Positions 52,796-61,229 of a DNA stretch of 64,000 nucleotides are shown here, piece after piece. The notes beneath the pieces are model-generated. The model was not told the origin of the DNA. It saw only the letters and a program-made list of their open reading frames with translations, and ran no database searches. The stretch is taken from assembly GCA_910577665.1 (NCBI GenBank), contig CAJTOJ010000007.1, forward strand, positions 1 to 64,000, given 5' to 3'. A program made the position numbers and the translations under genes. The DNA is from an uncultured Acetatifactor sp. Its GTDB lineage: Bacteria; Bacillota; Clostridia; Lachnospirales; Lachnospiraceae. Numbering within the stretch: the first letter of the stretch is position 1; each line of letters starts with the position of its first letter.

Positions 52796-54133
52796 TTAAT
52801 AGTTCAGATAGCTCACATTCATATCCACATTCCCCTCTATCCCATCTATTTTCCCTTTGGAAGTATACTGCCACATCTGGTAGTATCCCTGGTAAAGAGG
52901 TACACTGCGGTATTCTGCCAGCCAGATGCAGTAGTTCTCCAGTCTATCCGCATACAGCCTGTTGTTGTACCAGTTCCGGCTGCCATAGACACCTGCCTGG
53001 TATCCGGCGTTCTCAATGGTACGGCAGAAAGCCTCGCAGACCAGGGTTCTGGTCTCCACATCCAGCCCGTCTGCACGACCATTTCCCCCGGCACCTTCCG
53101 TATCAATAAAAATCGGATATGTGATATCGTATTCCCTCACCAGCCTAAGCACTGCAGAAGCCTCTTCCACCGCTTCCACCTCATTTACCGCCTGGGTGAA
53201 GAAATACACGCCCACCGGCAGACCGCTGGCAGTAGCGCCTTTCATATTGGCAGCAAAGTAAGGATCCTCCACCAGACTACCTGTTACGGATCCCCGGTAG
53301 CCTGCCCGGATAATGGCGTATTCCACACCTGCATTTCTCACCCTGTCCCAGTCAATGTCGCCATTCCACTTGGATACATCAATCCCTGTCCTGGCATTTC
53401 CAGACAGGTTCTGGAATTTCTTGATCTCTGTCTTGTCTGCATCCTCCACAGCCTCTGCCACGGCGGTATCCTCTGCCTGGGCATCAATGTCTTCCTCTGT
53501 CTTGATCAGCAGGGAAATATCTTCGATTGCCACATATTCCACTTTATCTTTTACCCGTACCCTGGTCTCATTGACAGGAACCTTATACCCTTCCACCGGC
53601 AATAGTTCCACGAAATATTCCCCTGCATCCAGATCCCCGATATAGAGAACGCCGTCCTTGTCCAGATCCTTGTATTCCCCCAGGCCTTCCAGCTTTACAT
53701 AGAAGCTCTCCCCTTTCACAGGGTTTCCCTCTACATCCACCACCTGGATACGCAGATCCTTCTCCACTGAAGTCACCACCAGGGACAAGCGGGAACCGGC
53801 ATCCCTGGCAGCTTCCAGAATGGGATTGACCTCCTGGTCAAAGAAGGTATTATCCTTCAGAAAGCCGGACAGATCATCCCCCAGCTGGGCCGGACCGCCT
53901 TCCTGCACCGGACCATTTCCCCTCCCATTTCCTGTATCGGACATGTCCTGGTCAGATGCACTGTCCTGTGTTGCTGCCCCCTGGCCGTCCTGGCCTGCCC
54001 CTTCCTGGCTGGTTCCGGAAGGGATGCTATTGTCCCTGCCGGGGTCCATGTTCCCGTAGACCACCAGCAGGGCAATGAGCAGTACCGCAGACAGGGAGAC
54101 CAGGATCGCCCTTCCACGCAATTTAGAGTCCAT
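52796..54133 (-). CDS. Membrane-anchored GH25 lysozyme-domain protein (short form)
   Basis: The 445-aa protein has one membrane segment (9-27), a low-complexity Gly/Gln/Asp-rich linker, a Cna-B/SpaA-like beta domain (about 110-190, SVEKDLRIQVVDVEGNPVKG) and a C-terminal GH25 domain (from about 250). GH25 acidic residues are present in GIDVSKWNGDIDW and YPIFIDTEG. GH25 enzymes cut muramyl bonds of peptidoglycan. Its place between rfbA and rfbC, with start 11 bp inside the rfbA end, ties it to wall-polymer assembly, perhaps making room for or trimming wall at export sites (inference). Confidence 0.88.
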   Translation of the reverse strand: MDSKLRGRAILVSLSAVLLIALLVVYGNMDPGRDNSIPSGTSQEGAGQDGQGAATQDSASDQDMSDTGNGRGNGPVQEGGPAQLGDDLSGFLKDNTFFDQEVNPILEAARDAGSRLSLVVTSVEKDLRIQVVDVEGNPVKGESFYVKLEGLGEYKDLDKDGVLYIGDLDAGEYFVELLPVEGYKVPVNETRVRVKDKVEYVAIEDISLLIKTEEDIDAQAEDTAVAEAVEDADKTEIKKFQNLSGNARTGIDVSKWNGDIDWDRVRNAGVEYAIIRAGYRGSVTGSLVEDPYFAANMKGATASGLPVGVYFFTQAVNEVEAVEEASAVLRLVREYDITYPIFIDTEGAGGNGRADGLDVETRTLVCEAFCRTIENAGYQAGVYGSRNWYNNRLYADRLENYCIWLAEYRSVPLYQGYYQMWQYTSKGKIDGIEGNVDMNVSYLNY

Positions 54134-54992
54134 TTGCTACCTCTACCAGATATTCCCCATAATTTGTCTTCATCAGCGGCTCTGCCAGCTTCAGCAGCTG
54201 TTCCCTGTCGATAAAACCACGTTTGAACGCAATTTCCTCAACGCAGGATATATAGAGTCCCTGTCGCTTCTGGAAGGCTGCCACGAAATCAGCCGCATCC
54301 AGCAGTGCATCATGGGTTCCTGTGTCCAGCCACGCAAATCCACGCCCCAGGGTCTCCACATGAAGGGTACCCCTGTCCAGGTATGCATTGTTCACTGCCG
54401 TGATCTCAATCTCACCACGTGCAGATGGTTTCACTTCTTTGGCTATCTCCACCACATCATTGTCATAGAAATACAACCCGGGCACCGCATAATTGCTCTT
54501 TGGATGCTCCGGCTTCTCCTCAATGGAAATAGCCCTGCCATTCTCATCGAATTCCACCACCCCGTATGCTTTGGGATCCCGCACATAGTAACCGAATATG
54601 GTAGCACCCTTCTCCCTGGCAGCCACTTCCTTAAGAACCCTGGAAAAGCTCTGTCCATAGAAAATATTATCCCCCAGCACCAGGGCCACCCTGTCACTGC
54701 CAATGAAACCTGCCCCTATGAGAAAGGCGTCTGCCAGTCCTCTGGGATATTCCTGCACTGCATAGGAAAATTCCATGCCAAGCTGGCTGCCATCCCCCAA
54801 AAGCTCCTGGAACACCGGCAGGTCCCGGGGGGTGGAGATGATCAACACCTCCCTGATCCCTGCCAGCATCAATGTGGACAGGGGATAGTAAATCATAGGT
54901 TTGTCATATACTGGCATAATCTGTTTGGATATGGCCTTTGTCAAAGGGTATAGCCTGGTGCCGGAACCGCCTGCCAAAATAATACCTTTCAT
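54123..54992 (-). CDS. rfbA: Glucose-1-phosphate thymidylyltransferase
   Basis: The 289-aa enzyme starts MKGIILAGGSGTRLYPLT (nucleotidyl-transferase signature) and has KPMIYYPLSTLMLAG and the catalytic ALVLGDNIFYG. It makes dTDP-glucose. GGAGG lies six bases before ATG 54992. It overlaps the GH25 gene by 11 bp. Confidence 0.97.
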   Translation of the reverse strand: MKGIILAGGSGTRLYPLTKAISKQIMPVYDKPMIYYPLSTLMLAGIREVLIISTPRDLPVFQELLGDGSQLGMEFSYAVQEYPRGLADAFLIGAGFIGSDRVALVLGDNIFYGQSFSRVLKEVAAREKGATIFGYYVRDPKAYGVVEFDENGRAISIEEKPEHPKSNYAVPGLYFYDNDVVEIAKEVKPSARGEIEITAVNNAYLDRGTLHVETLGRGFAWLDTGTHDALLDAADFVAAFQKRQGLYISCVEEIAFKRGFIDREQLLKLAEPLMKTNYGEYLVEVANGL

Positions 54993-55037
54993 GTGTATCC
55001 TCCGTTTTTCATTTTTCCTGCTAATTTTTATCAAAAA

Positions 55038-55191
55038 GTTCAGCCATGCTTCGCAAAATGGGCGAATCATGCTCGCATGAGAGAGCACATTCTGCGAAGC
55101 ATGAGCGGAGCGCCCGTTAATGAGCAAAAAGCAGCTGCGTTAGCAGCGGAAAGCTCCGAAGGAGCGGTTTTGCGAATGGCGCGAGCTGAAC
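55038..55191. repeat. Multi-hairpin structured element between rfbB and rfbA
   Basis: The outer stem GTTCAGC (55038-55044) pairs with GCTGAAC (55185-55191). Inside lie CATGCTTCGC paired with GCGAAGCATG (10 bp), TCATGC/GCATGA, GCTGC/GCAGC and GCTCC/GGAGC hairpins. It does not share the linker of the four two-hairpin repeats. It could be an RNA leader element for rfbA or a mobile palindromic repeat. Confidence 0.55.
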
Positions 55192-55244
55192 GGACTATAA
55201 TTTTACGAAAGTAACAATAAATTGCCCGCAGGAATAACACGCCG

Positions 55245-55272
55245 AATGGGAACGACTTGCATCGTTCCCATT
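55245..55272 (+). terminator. Hairpin downstream of rfbB
   Basis: AATGGGAACGA (55245-55255) pairs with TCGTTCCCATT (55262-55272), 11 bp with a 6-nt loop. T-rich sequence follows on the plus strand only, although rfbB is on the minus strand, so it may serve as a pause or partial terminator. Confidence 0.5.
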
Positions 55273-55287
55273 TTCACGTTCTATTCC

Positions 55288-56370
55288 TTATTTCTCATAC
55301 ATATCCGCATAATATTTCTGATAGTCGCCGCTGGTCGCATTCTTCATCCATTCCTCATGTTCGAAATACCACTGGATGGTTCTTTGGATGCCTTCCCGGA
55401 ACATGGTCTCCGGCTCCCAGCCGATCTCCTTGCGGATCTTGTCCGGTGCTATGGCGTACCTGCGGTCATGCCCCTTGCGGTCCTCCACATAGGTGATCAG
55501 ATCCGCATTCACATGGGCTTTCCGGGGATCCCCCTCCGGCAGCATCTCCTGGAGGGTCTCCAGGATAATATGGATGATCTCTATATTTTGTTTTTCATTG
55601 TGGCCGCCGATATTATAGGTCTCGAACAGTCTGCCCTGTTCCTGCACCATGTCTATGGCCTTGGCGTGATCCTCCACATAGAGCCAATCCCTGACATTTC
55701 TGCCATCTCCGTATACCGGCAACTTCTTTCCCTGCAGGGCATTGTTGATAATCAAGGGAATGAACTTCTCCGGAAACTGATAAGGGCCATAGTTGTTGGA
55801 ACAGTTGGTAATGTTGGCCGGGAACTGGTACGTGTCCATATAGGACTTCACCAGCATGTCCGAACTGGCCTTGCTGGCCGAGTAGGGACTGTGGGGATCA
55901 TAGGGTGTGGTCTCATAGAAATAGGCATTGTCATCATCCGGCAGGGAACCATACACCTCATCGGTGGACACATGCAGGAACCGCTTGCCCTCCTTAAAGC
56001 TGCCGTCCGGCAACTCCCAGGCTGCCTTGGCACAGTTAAGCATCACTGCCGTGCCCAGCACATTGGTCTGCACGAACACCTCCGGGCTGCGGATGCTTCT
56101 GTCCACATGGCTTTCAGCCGCAAAATGTACCACCCTGTCGATCTCATTTTCCGCAAAAATCTTCGCTATGGCTTCTTTGTCACAGATATCTGCCTTCACA
56201 AAGGTGTAATTCTCCCTGCCTTCCACCTCTTTCAGGTTCTCCAGATTTCCTGCATAAGTAAGCGCATCCACGTTGATGATGCGGATCTTGTCTCCGTATT
56301 TTTGGAACATATAGTGTATATAGTTGGAACCGATAAAACCGGCCCCCCCAGTTACCAGATAAGTCTTCAT
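55288..56370 (-). CDS. rfbB: dTDP-glucose 4,6-dehydratase
   Basis: The 360-aa SDR-type enzyme begins MKTYLVTGGAGFIGSNYIHY (NAD site) and has the catalytic STDEVYGSLPDDD and YSASKASSDML (Tyr-x3-Lys). It converts dTDP-glucose to dTDP-4-keto-6-deoxyglucose. AGGAGAG precedes ATG 56370 and a promoter lies at 56449-56477. Confidence 0.96.
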   Translation of the reverse strand: MKTYLVTGGAGFIGSNYIHYMFQKYGDKIRIINVDALTYAGNLENLKEVEGRENYTFVKADICDKEAIAKIFAENEIDRVVHFAAESHVDRSIRSPEVFVQTNVLGTAVMLNCAKAAWELPDGSFKEGKRFLHVSTDEVYGSLPDDDNAYFYETTPYDPHSPYSASKASSDMLVKSYMDTYQFPANITNCSNNYGPYQFPEKFIPLIINNALQGKKLPVYGDGRNVRDWLYVEDHAKAIDMVQEQGRLFETYNIGGHNEKQNIEIIHIILETLQEMLPEGDPRKAHVNADLITYVEDRKGHDRRYAIAPDKIRKEIGWEPETMFREGIQRTIQWYFEHEEWMKNATSGDYQKYYADMYEK

Positions 56371-56448
56371 ATTCTCTCCTGTCTGTGTGCTCTCCTGTAC
56401 ACACCCCTTCTAGTCTGCTTCCTTGCAAAAATGTCTTCTCTTTTCGAC

Positions 56449-56477
56449 ATTATAGCATATCTTCCTGGAATTTCCAA
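56449..56477 (-). promoter_or_regulatory. rfbB promoter
   Basis: Minus strand TTGGAA (56472-56477), 17-bp spacer, TATAAT (56449-56454). Confidence 0.65.
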
Positions 56478-56488
56478 TGAAATATTCT

Positions 56489-59400
56489 CTAATATCCCAG
56501 GTAGCTCAAGTTCAGATCCACATTACCGCTGATGCCGCTGACACTGCCATTGGAGCGGTACTGCCACAGGTCATACCGGCCCTTATAGGTAGGGGCTGCC
56601 GCATACTGGGCCAGCCAGATCTTGTAGGCACTGAGGGCGCCGGGATCCAGCTTTGTTTCCAGCCAGTGCTTGTTGGCATAGATACCTGCATTATACCCTG
56701 CATTCTGGATGGTTGCACAGAAAGCCCTGCACACTGCGGTCCTGGTCTCTTTGCTGATTGCATCTGCCCGGCCGCCGCTGGCCTCCACATCCAGGAAAAT
56801 GGGGTAAGATATCTTGTAATTCTTCACCTGCTCCAATACCATGGAAGCTTCTTCCACTGCTTCCCTTTCGTCAATGGCCTGGGTAAAGAAATATACCCCT
56901 ACCTTCAGACCTGCAGCCGTAGCACCCTTGATGTTGGCTGTAAACTTGGGATCTTCTATCAGTGTACCCTGGGAAGAGCCTCTGTATCCGCAACGGATGA
57001 TCACATAACTGATACCGGAATTCTTCACAGCATTCCAGTCGATGGTACCATTCCACTTGGATACATCGATGCCAAGGGCACCATTGCCTGTAACCAGGGA
57101 ACCATCGCTGGCAAAATTATATTTGGCACCCTGGATCACCTGCTCTCCGGTGACCTTTTCCCCGTTGGCATTGAAGAAGTATACCTTCCCATCCAGGGTC
57201 TGCCAGCCTGTGTACCGGGCTACGCCCTGCAGGTAAAATTTGGAGAAGGTAAAGTAGTCCGCATGGGTAGCCTGCCTGTAGTTACCATTGTCGTTCACAA
57301 ATACCAGGTTACCGTTTTTGTCCTTTAGGGGCGTTGTTTTGTCCTCCTTGGGGTTGGCCTTCACGGTGACCACACAGGTGGCTGACACTTCCTGGTTGAT
57401 GGCAGGATCCACATATCTGACTGTGATGGTTGCGCTGCCAGCCTTTACACCAGTGATTGTCACATCCCTCTTATTTGCCACAGCCACCGTTGCCACTGTA
57501 GTATCAGAAGAGACGGCGGTCACTGTGGGATCTGCCTCGGAAGTATTGGTCAAGGTCGCCTTTACGGTCACAGGCTCTTTTAGGAAAACGGTAGCCGAGG
57601 TCTTATCCAGGGCAATGGTACCATTTGCCATAACCGTCACAGCGATCTGTGCTGTAGCTTCTGTATCCGCAGAAACAGTGGGCACCGATGCCGGATCATA
57701 ATTTACCTTCACCGTAATGGTAGTCGTTCCTGCCTTCACACCCTTGACCGTAACCTTACCCGTCTGGTCTACCACGGCTGTAACAATCTCCCCATTCCCT
57801 GTGCTGGCCGTATATAGCAACTTGACAGGAACCTCTTTCCCATCTATCGATATGGTCTTTGTGAAGTCTTCCGGTGTCACCTGTAAGGCAGCCTCTTTCC
57901 CGGCACCAACCGCAAAGGTGGCAGGCGCTGCCAGTTTGCCTTTTGCCAGTGTGGGCGGGGTGGGAGTTGCTGTGGGAGTTGCTGTAGGGGTTGCTACAGG
58001 GGTTGCTGACGGGCTTGTTGTGGGCGTAACTGCGGGGGGCGTTGTAGGGTTATCTGTAGGTGGCACTGCAGGACTTTCTGACGGTGCCTCTGTGGGGGGC
58101 GCTGCGGGACTTTCTGTAGGCGTTGCTGTCGGGCTTTCCGGCGGCGTAACTGTAGGACTTTCTGACGGTGCCCCTGTGGGGTCCGTGCTTGAACCACCAT
58201 CAGGTGTGGGCGTTGGTGTCGGTTCCTGTGTGGAGGTCATGGTATCCTCCGCCTCAGTCATCCTCATAAAACCCTTTCCCATGACAATTGTCATGGGATT
58301 CGGGATATCATTTTTGGACACTTCATTGTAGCCAGAGGCGATCACCTTGCTCTCCACCCAGGCTACAGTGTCCTGCAGGGCGGATTCCACCACAGTCTCG
58401 TTGACCTTCGTGTCCTCATTTTGGGCATTGACCTCAGTTTCCTTTTTCACTTCACCTTTTACATCTACTTTTTCATAATTGATGTCCTTCTTCACCGTGA
58501 CAGACTGCTTTTCCGTTGAAATCTTATAGTCTGCATACTTTTCATCCGTCAACGTTTCCATCGTCACTGTATATGAGCCTGGTGTGATGTCTTTCTTGTA
58601 TATGATGCCGTCCATATCATCGTCTGACCAGATCACGGTCTTTTTATCCGGTCCTGTGACGGTCACTGCAAAAGGGACATTGGCCACAAGTTTCTCCGTC
58701 TTTTCATTGATAAACTTGATCTTCAAGTCCTTTTGGATGGAGGTCATCTCCATTTTCACGGTGACTTCTTTGGTATATTCTGACTCCTGATATCCCTCCT
58801 GGTTGTCTTTTTCCTCCTCTTCCTCTATGATGGTAGCAGCCGCCTCCTTGGCCAGCTGGGCATCTGCCACAGCCAGAAGCCCCTGCTCTCCGATCATGAC
58901 TATCCCGTCCAGCTGGTTCCCTATGTTCGCAAAATCTGAAATCTGGTCCTCCACCATTCTGGAGCTGACAAAGACACTTCCTGTAACAAGTGCCAGCACC
59001 AGCACGCCAATACCCACACATGCAATCACCCGGTCCATGGCTGTCATGCTGCCAATCCCCTGCTTTAATTTGTACAGGAAACCTCCTCTTTTCCTCCGGC
59101 TTCGTCCTTTCCCGGATGATCCGTCCTGTTTCCCTCTGGATTTGGCTCCTATATCATAGTTGTCCTCCTCCGGCTCTTCTTCTGCATAGTATGCTCCCTC
59201 CTCCGGCTCTGCATCCTCTGCCTCATAATAGCCGTCTGTCTCCGGATCGGCCCCGGCTTCTACATAATATCCGTCCTCCTCCGGCTCTTCTTCCGCATAG
59301 TATGCGCCCTCTTCCGGCTCTGCATCCTCTGCCTCGTAATAGGTATCTGTCTCCAGACCGGAACCGGCTTCTACATAATACCCGGCCTCCTCCGGCTCTT

Positions 59401-59626
59401 CTTCTGCATAGTATGCGTCCTCTTCCGGCTCTGCATCCTCCCCCTGGTAACAGGCTTCCATCCTGTCATCCCCATCCTCAGTGTCCTCATATTCTTCTAT
59501 ATATTCCGGATCCCCATACTCCGGGGCCTCCCCGTATGCTTCTCCATATTCGTCCTCTGCGCTGTCCCAGTCTTCCCAATTCTCTCCGGGCTTATAATCA
59601 TTTGTACGGCGGAACAACTTCTTCAT
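56489..59626 (-). CDS. Large membrane-anchored mosaic GH25 lysozyme-domain surface protein
   Basis: The 1045-aa protein has these parts in order: an acidic cytoplasmic region with 2.6 copies of a 37-residue repeat (about 63-158), a basic stretch (RSRRKRGG), one membrane segment (198-222), a Cna-B/SpaA-like domain (about 290-380), a Pro/Thr/Ser-rich spacer (about 465-558), two Ig-like Big2 domains (about 560-760), choline/cell-wall-binding-like repeats (TGWQTLDGKVYFFNANGEKV) and a GH25 domain (849-1045; GIDVSKWNGTIDW, YPIFLDVEASGG). The Cna-like and GH25 parts resemble the shorter paralogue at 52796. It probably spans the wall and cuts peptidoglycan. ATG 59626 has AGAAAGGA upstream. Confidence 0.88.
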   Translation of the reverse strand: MKKLFRRTNDYKPGENWEDWDSAEDEYGEAYGEAPEYGDPEYIEEYEDTEDGDDRMEACYQGEDAEPEEDAYYAEEEPEEAGYYVEAGSGLETDTYYEAEDAEPEEGAYYAEEEPEEDGYYVEAGADPETDGYYEAEDAEPEEGAYYAEEEPEEDNYDIGAKSRGKQDGSSGKGRSRRKRGGFLYKLKQGIGSMTAMDRVIACVGIGVLVLALVTGSVFVSSRMVEDQISDFANIGNQLDGIVMIGEQGLLAVADAQLAKEAAATIIEEEEEKDNQEGYQESEYTKEVTVKMEMTSIQKDLKIKFINEKTEKLVANVPFAVTVTGPDKKTVIWSDDDMDGIIYKKDITPGSYTVTMETLTDEKYADYKISTEKQSVTVKKDINYEKVDVKGEVKKETEVNAQNEDTKVNETVVESALQDTVAWVESKVIASGYNEVSKNDIPNPMTIVMGKGFMRMTEAEDTMTSTQEPTPTPTPDGGSSTDPTGAPSESPTVTPPESPTATPTESPAAPPTEAPSESPAVPPTDNPTTPPAVTPTTSPSATPVATPTATPTATPTPPTLAKGKLAAPATFAVGAGKEAALQVTPEDFTKTISIDGKEVPVKLLYTASTGNGEIVTAVVDQTGKVTVKGVKAGTTTITVKVNYDPASVPTVSADTEATAQIAVTVMANGTIALDKTSATVFLKEPVTVKATLTNTSEADPTVTAVSSDTTVATVAVANKRDVTITGVKAGSATITVRYVDPAINQEVSATCVVTVKANPKEDKTTPLKDKNGNLVFVNDNGNYRQATHADYFTFSKFYLQGVARYTGWQTLDGKVYFFNANGEKVTGEQVIQGAKYNFASDGSLVTGNGALGIDVSKWNGTIDWNAVKNSGISYVIIRCGYRGSSQGTLIEDPKFTANIKGATAAGLKVGVYFFTQAIDEREAVEEASMVLEQVKNYKISYPIFLDVEASGGRADAISKETRTAVCRAFCATIQNAGYNAGIYANKHWLETKLDPGALSAYKIWLAQYAAAPTYKGRYDLWQYRSNGSVSGISGNVDLNLSYLGY
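59153..59440. repeat. 111-bp tandem repeat encoding acidic 37-residue units
   Basis: About 2.6 units encode EDAEPEEGAYYAEEEPEED-type blocks rich in Glu, Asp and Tyr, in the intracellular part of the GH25 protein. Units two and three are nearly identical. Confidence 0.75.
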
Positions 59627-59687
59627 CCTTACATCCTTTCTGGCCGTCACAAAAACCAGATCTCCCTGCCCCTGTTTAATTGGATGG

Positions 59688-59707
59688 CAGACTGCCATGG
59701 CAGTCTG
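59688..59707. promoter_or_regulatory. 20-bp perfect palindrome in the leader of the large GH25 gene
   Basis: CAGACTGCCATGGCAGTCTG reads the same on both strands. It lies 62 bp before the start codon and 130 bp after the promoter. It may be an operator or hairpin. Confidence 0.5.
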
Positions 59708-59832
59708 GCCACCAGACAGGCACCTGCAAATACAGATCCTATGACCGGCAATACAACTCAACATCATGAACCCTTACCAGCTGTCACAGGCACTGCCCTG
59801 TACCACTGGCATACGTGTAACAATTCTGTAAC

Positions 59833-59861
59833 ATTATAACATTGCCTCCTACGCACTTCAA
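59833..59861 (-). promoter_or_regulatory. Promoter of the large GH25 gene
   Basis: Minus strand TTGAAG (59856-59861), 17-bp spacer, TATAAT (59833-59838), giving a leader of about 200 nt. The rest of the 388-bp divergent gap shows no further gene. Confidence 0.65.
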
Positions 59862-60014
59862 GCCAAACCAGAATTCTTCATAATTTCTTAAATCTTTTTA
59901 AATCTCCTTCATAATGTAGACTTTCTTACCACATAATAGTAAAATGGTAACAATCTTTACCCGGGGATATCTTGCCGGATATAACATCCGTTCACCAGAA
60001 GAAAGGATTTCAAT

Positions 60015-61220
60015 ATGAAGAACCAGAATAACCAGAATAATACATCAAAACAGATGAAGCATCTTCACAGTATTCCTGATCTGGAAGTCATCGACCTGGA
60101 TCACGAGGAGGAAGTATCTTCCCCACAGGAAGATACCTGCCAGGATCCGGATAATGCCGATGCAGAATCTGATATAGAGTATGAAGAAGATTATCCTACA
60201 GAAGATACAGAAGTTCCTCCACGGAAAAAATTCCGTCTCAACATGCACATTGTCTTGCTGATTGCAGTGGTGCTCTTTTTTGGCCTTATCATTTACCGGT
60301 TCCTCAACTGGGGGGTAAAGGTTGACCTGGATGAAATCTTCAAGGACGGACCCGGCACCTATGACAATTCCATGGACGAGATACTCCCTCTCCTGGATGC
60401 GGACAGCAACAGGGTTCCCACCAATTACAGTGATGGCCTTTCCATTGTACTCTTCGGCAATGCCCCCTTTGCAGATGACCGGGGTTCTGAGGACAGCCTG
60501 GCCAGCCTCATTGCCAAAGACACCGGGGCTACCGTGTACAACTGTTCTATCAGCGGCAGTTATCTGGCATCAGAATGGTCTTTCTTCGACCCAGGCGAAC
60601 GTCCCATGGATGCCTTTACCTTTTACTGGATGTGTTCTGCCGCCACAAGGAACGGCACCAGCCATTATTTTGAACAGGCGGTAGAAGCCCTGGGTGACCA
60701 GGCGCCCCCGGAGGCTACAGAAGTGGCCCAGACCCTGGCCACCCTGGATTTTAGTACTGTGGATGTGATTGCCGTCATGTACGATGCCACAGATTATCTG
60801 ATGGGACACAAGATGTACAGCGATGAGAATTCCACGGATATCACCTATTTTACCGGTAATCTGGAGGCCGGCATAGAACTGCTCCAGAATGTATACCCCC
60901 ATATCCGCATCATTGTCCTCTCCCCCACTTATGCTTTTGGCATAGATGACAACGGAGAATACATCAGCAGTGATATCAAGCGATACGAGAGCGAATTCGG
61001 GAAAATGGATGTGTTGTCCACCTATGTGATCAAAGAGTACACCTCCTGTGCCTCCCGTGGTGTGACTTTTGTAGACAACCTTTATGGCACCATTACAGAG
61101 GACAATGCAAAAGAATTTCTGACTGACAACCTGCATTTGAATGTAAAAGGACGCAAGAAGGTGGCGGAACGGTTTTCCTATGCTTTGCATTACTATGATG
61201 AGGATAAAAAAACTGACTGA
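60015..61220 (+). CDS. Membrane-anchored SGNH-fold protein lacking the catalytic serine
   Basis: The 401-aa protein has an acidic cytoplasmic region (Asp/Glu-rich, 1-70), one membrane segment (77-97) and an extracellular SGNH/GDSL-type domain. Block I reads IVLFGNAPFADD, where the usual G-D-S is Gly148-Asn149-Ala150. Block II is NCSISGSYL, and block V keeps Asp371-x-x-His374 (DNLHLNVKG). With the nucleophile position occupied by Ala, it may be an inactive, binding-only member or use another residue. SGNH proteins in such loci often handle acetyl groups on polysaccharide or peptidoglycan. GAAAGG precedes ATG 60015. It is the only plus-strand gene in this part. Confidence 0.75.
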   Translation: MKNQNNQNNTSKQMKHLHSIPDLEVIDLDHEEEVSSPQEDTCQDPDNADAESDIEYEEDYPTEDTEVPPRKKFRLNMHIVLLIAVVLFFGLIIYRFLNWGVKVDLDEIFKDGPGTYDNSMDEILPLLDADSNRVPTNYSDGLSIVLFGNAPFADDRGSEDSLASLIAKDTGATVYNCSISGSYLASEWSFFDPGERPMDAFTFYWMCSAATRNGTSHYFEQAVEALGDQAPPEATEVAQTLATLDFSTVDVIAVMYDATDYLMGHKMYSDENSTDITYFTGNLEAGIELLQNVYPHIRIIVLSPTYAFGIDDNGEYISSDIKRYESEFGKMDVLSTYVIKEYTSCASRGVTFVDNLYGTITEDNAKEFLTDNLHLNVKGRKKVAERFSYALHYYDEDKKTD

Positions 61221-61229
61221 TCTTGCCAG

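Noticed and set aside
55222..56532. Long open frame on the plus strand opposite rfbB
   Set aside because: It lies entirely antisense to a conserved gene and shows no recognisable domain.
57951..58230. Repetitive Pro/Thr-coding DNA that looks like a repeat array, with a long Val/Gly-rich open frame opposite
   Set aside because: It is the spacer of the GH25 protein. Units are short and irregular, without CRISPR spacers, and the opposite frame has no ribosome site.
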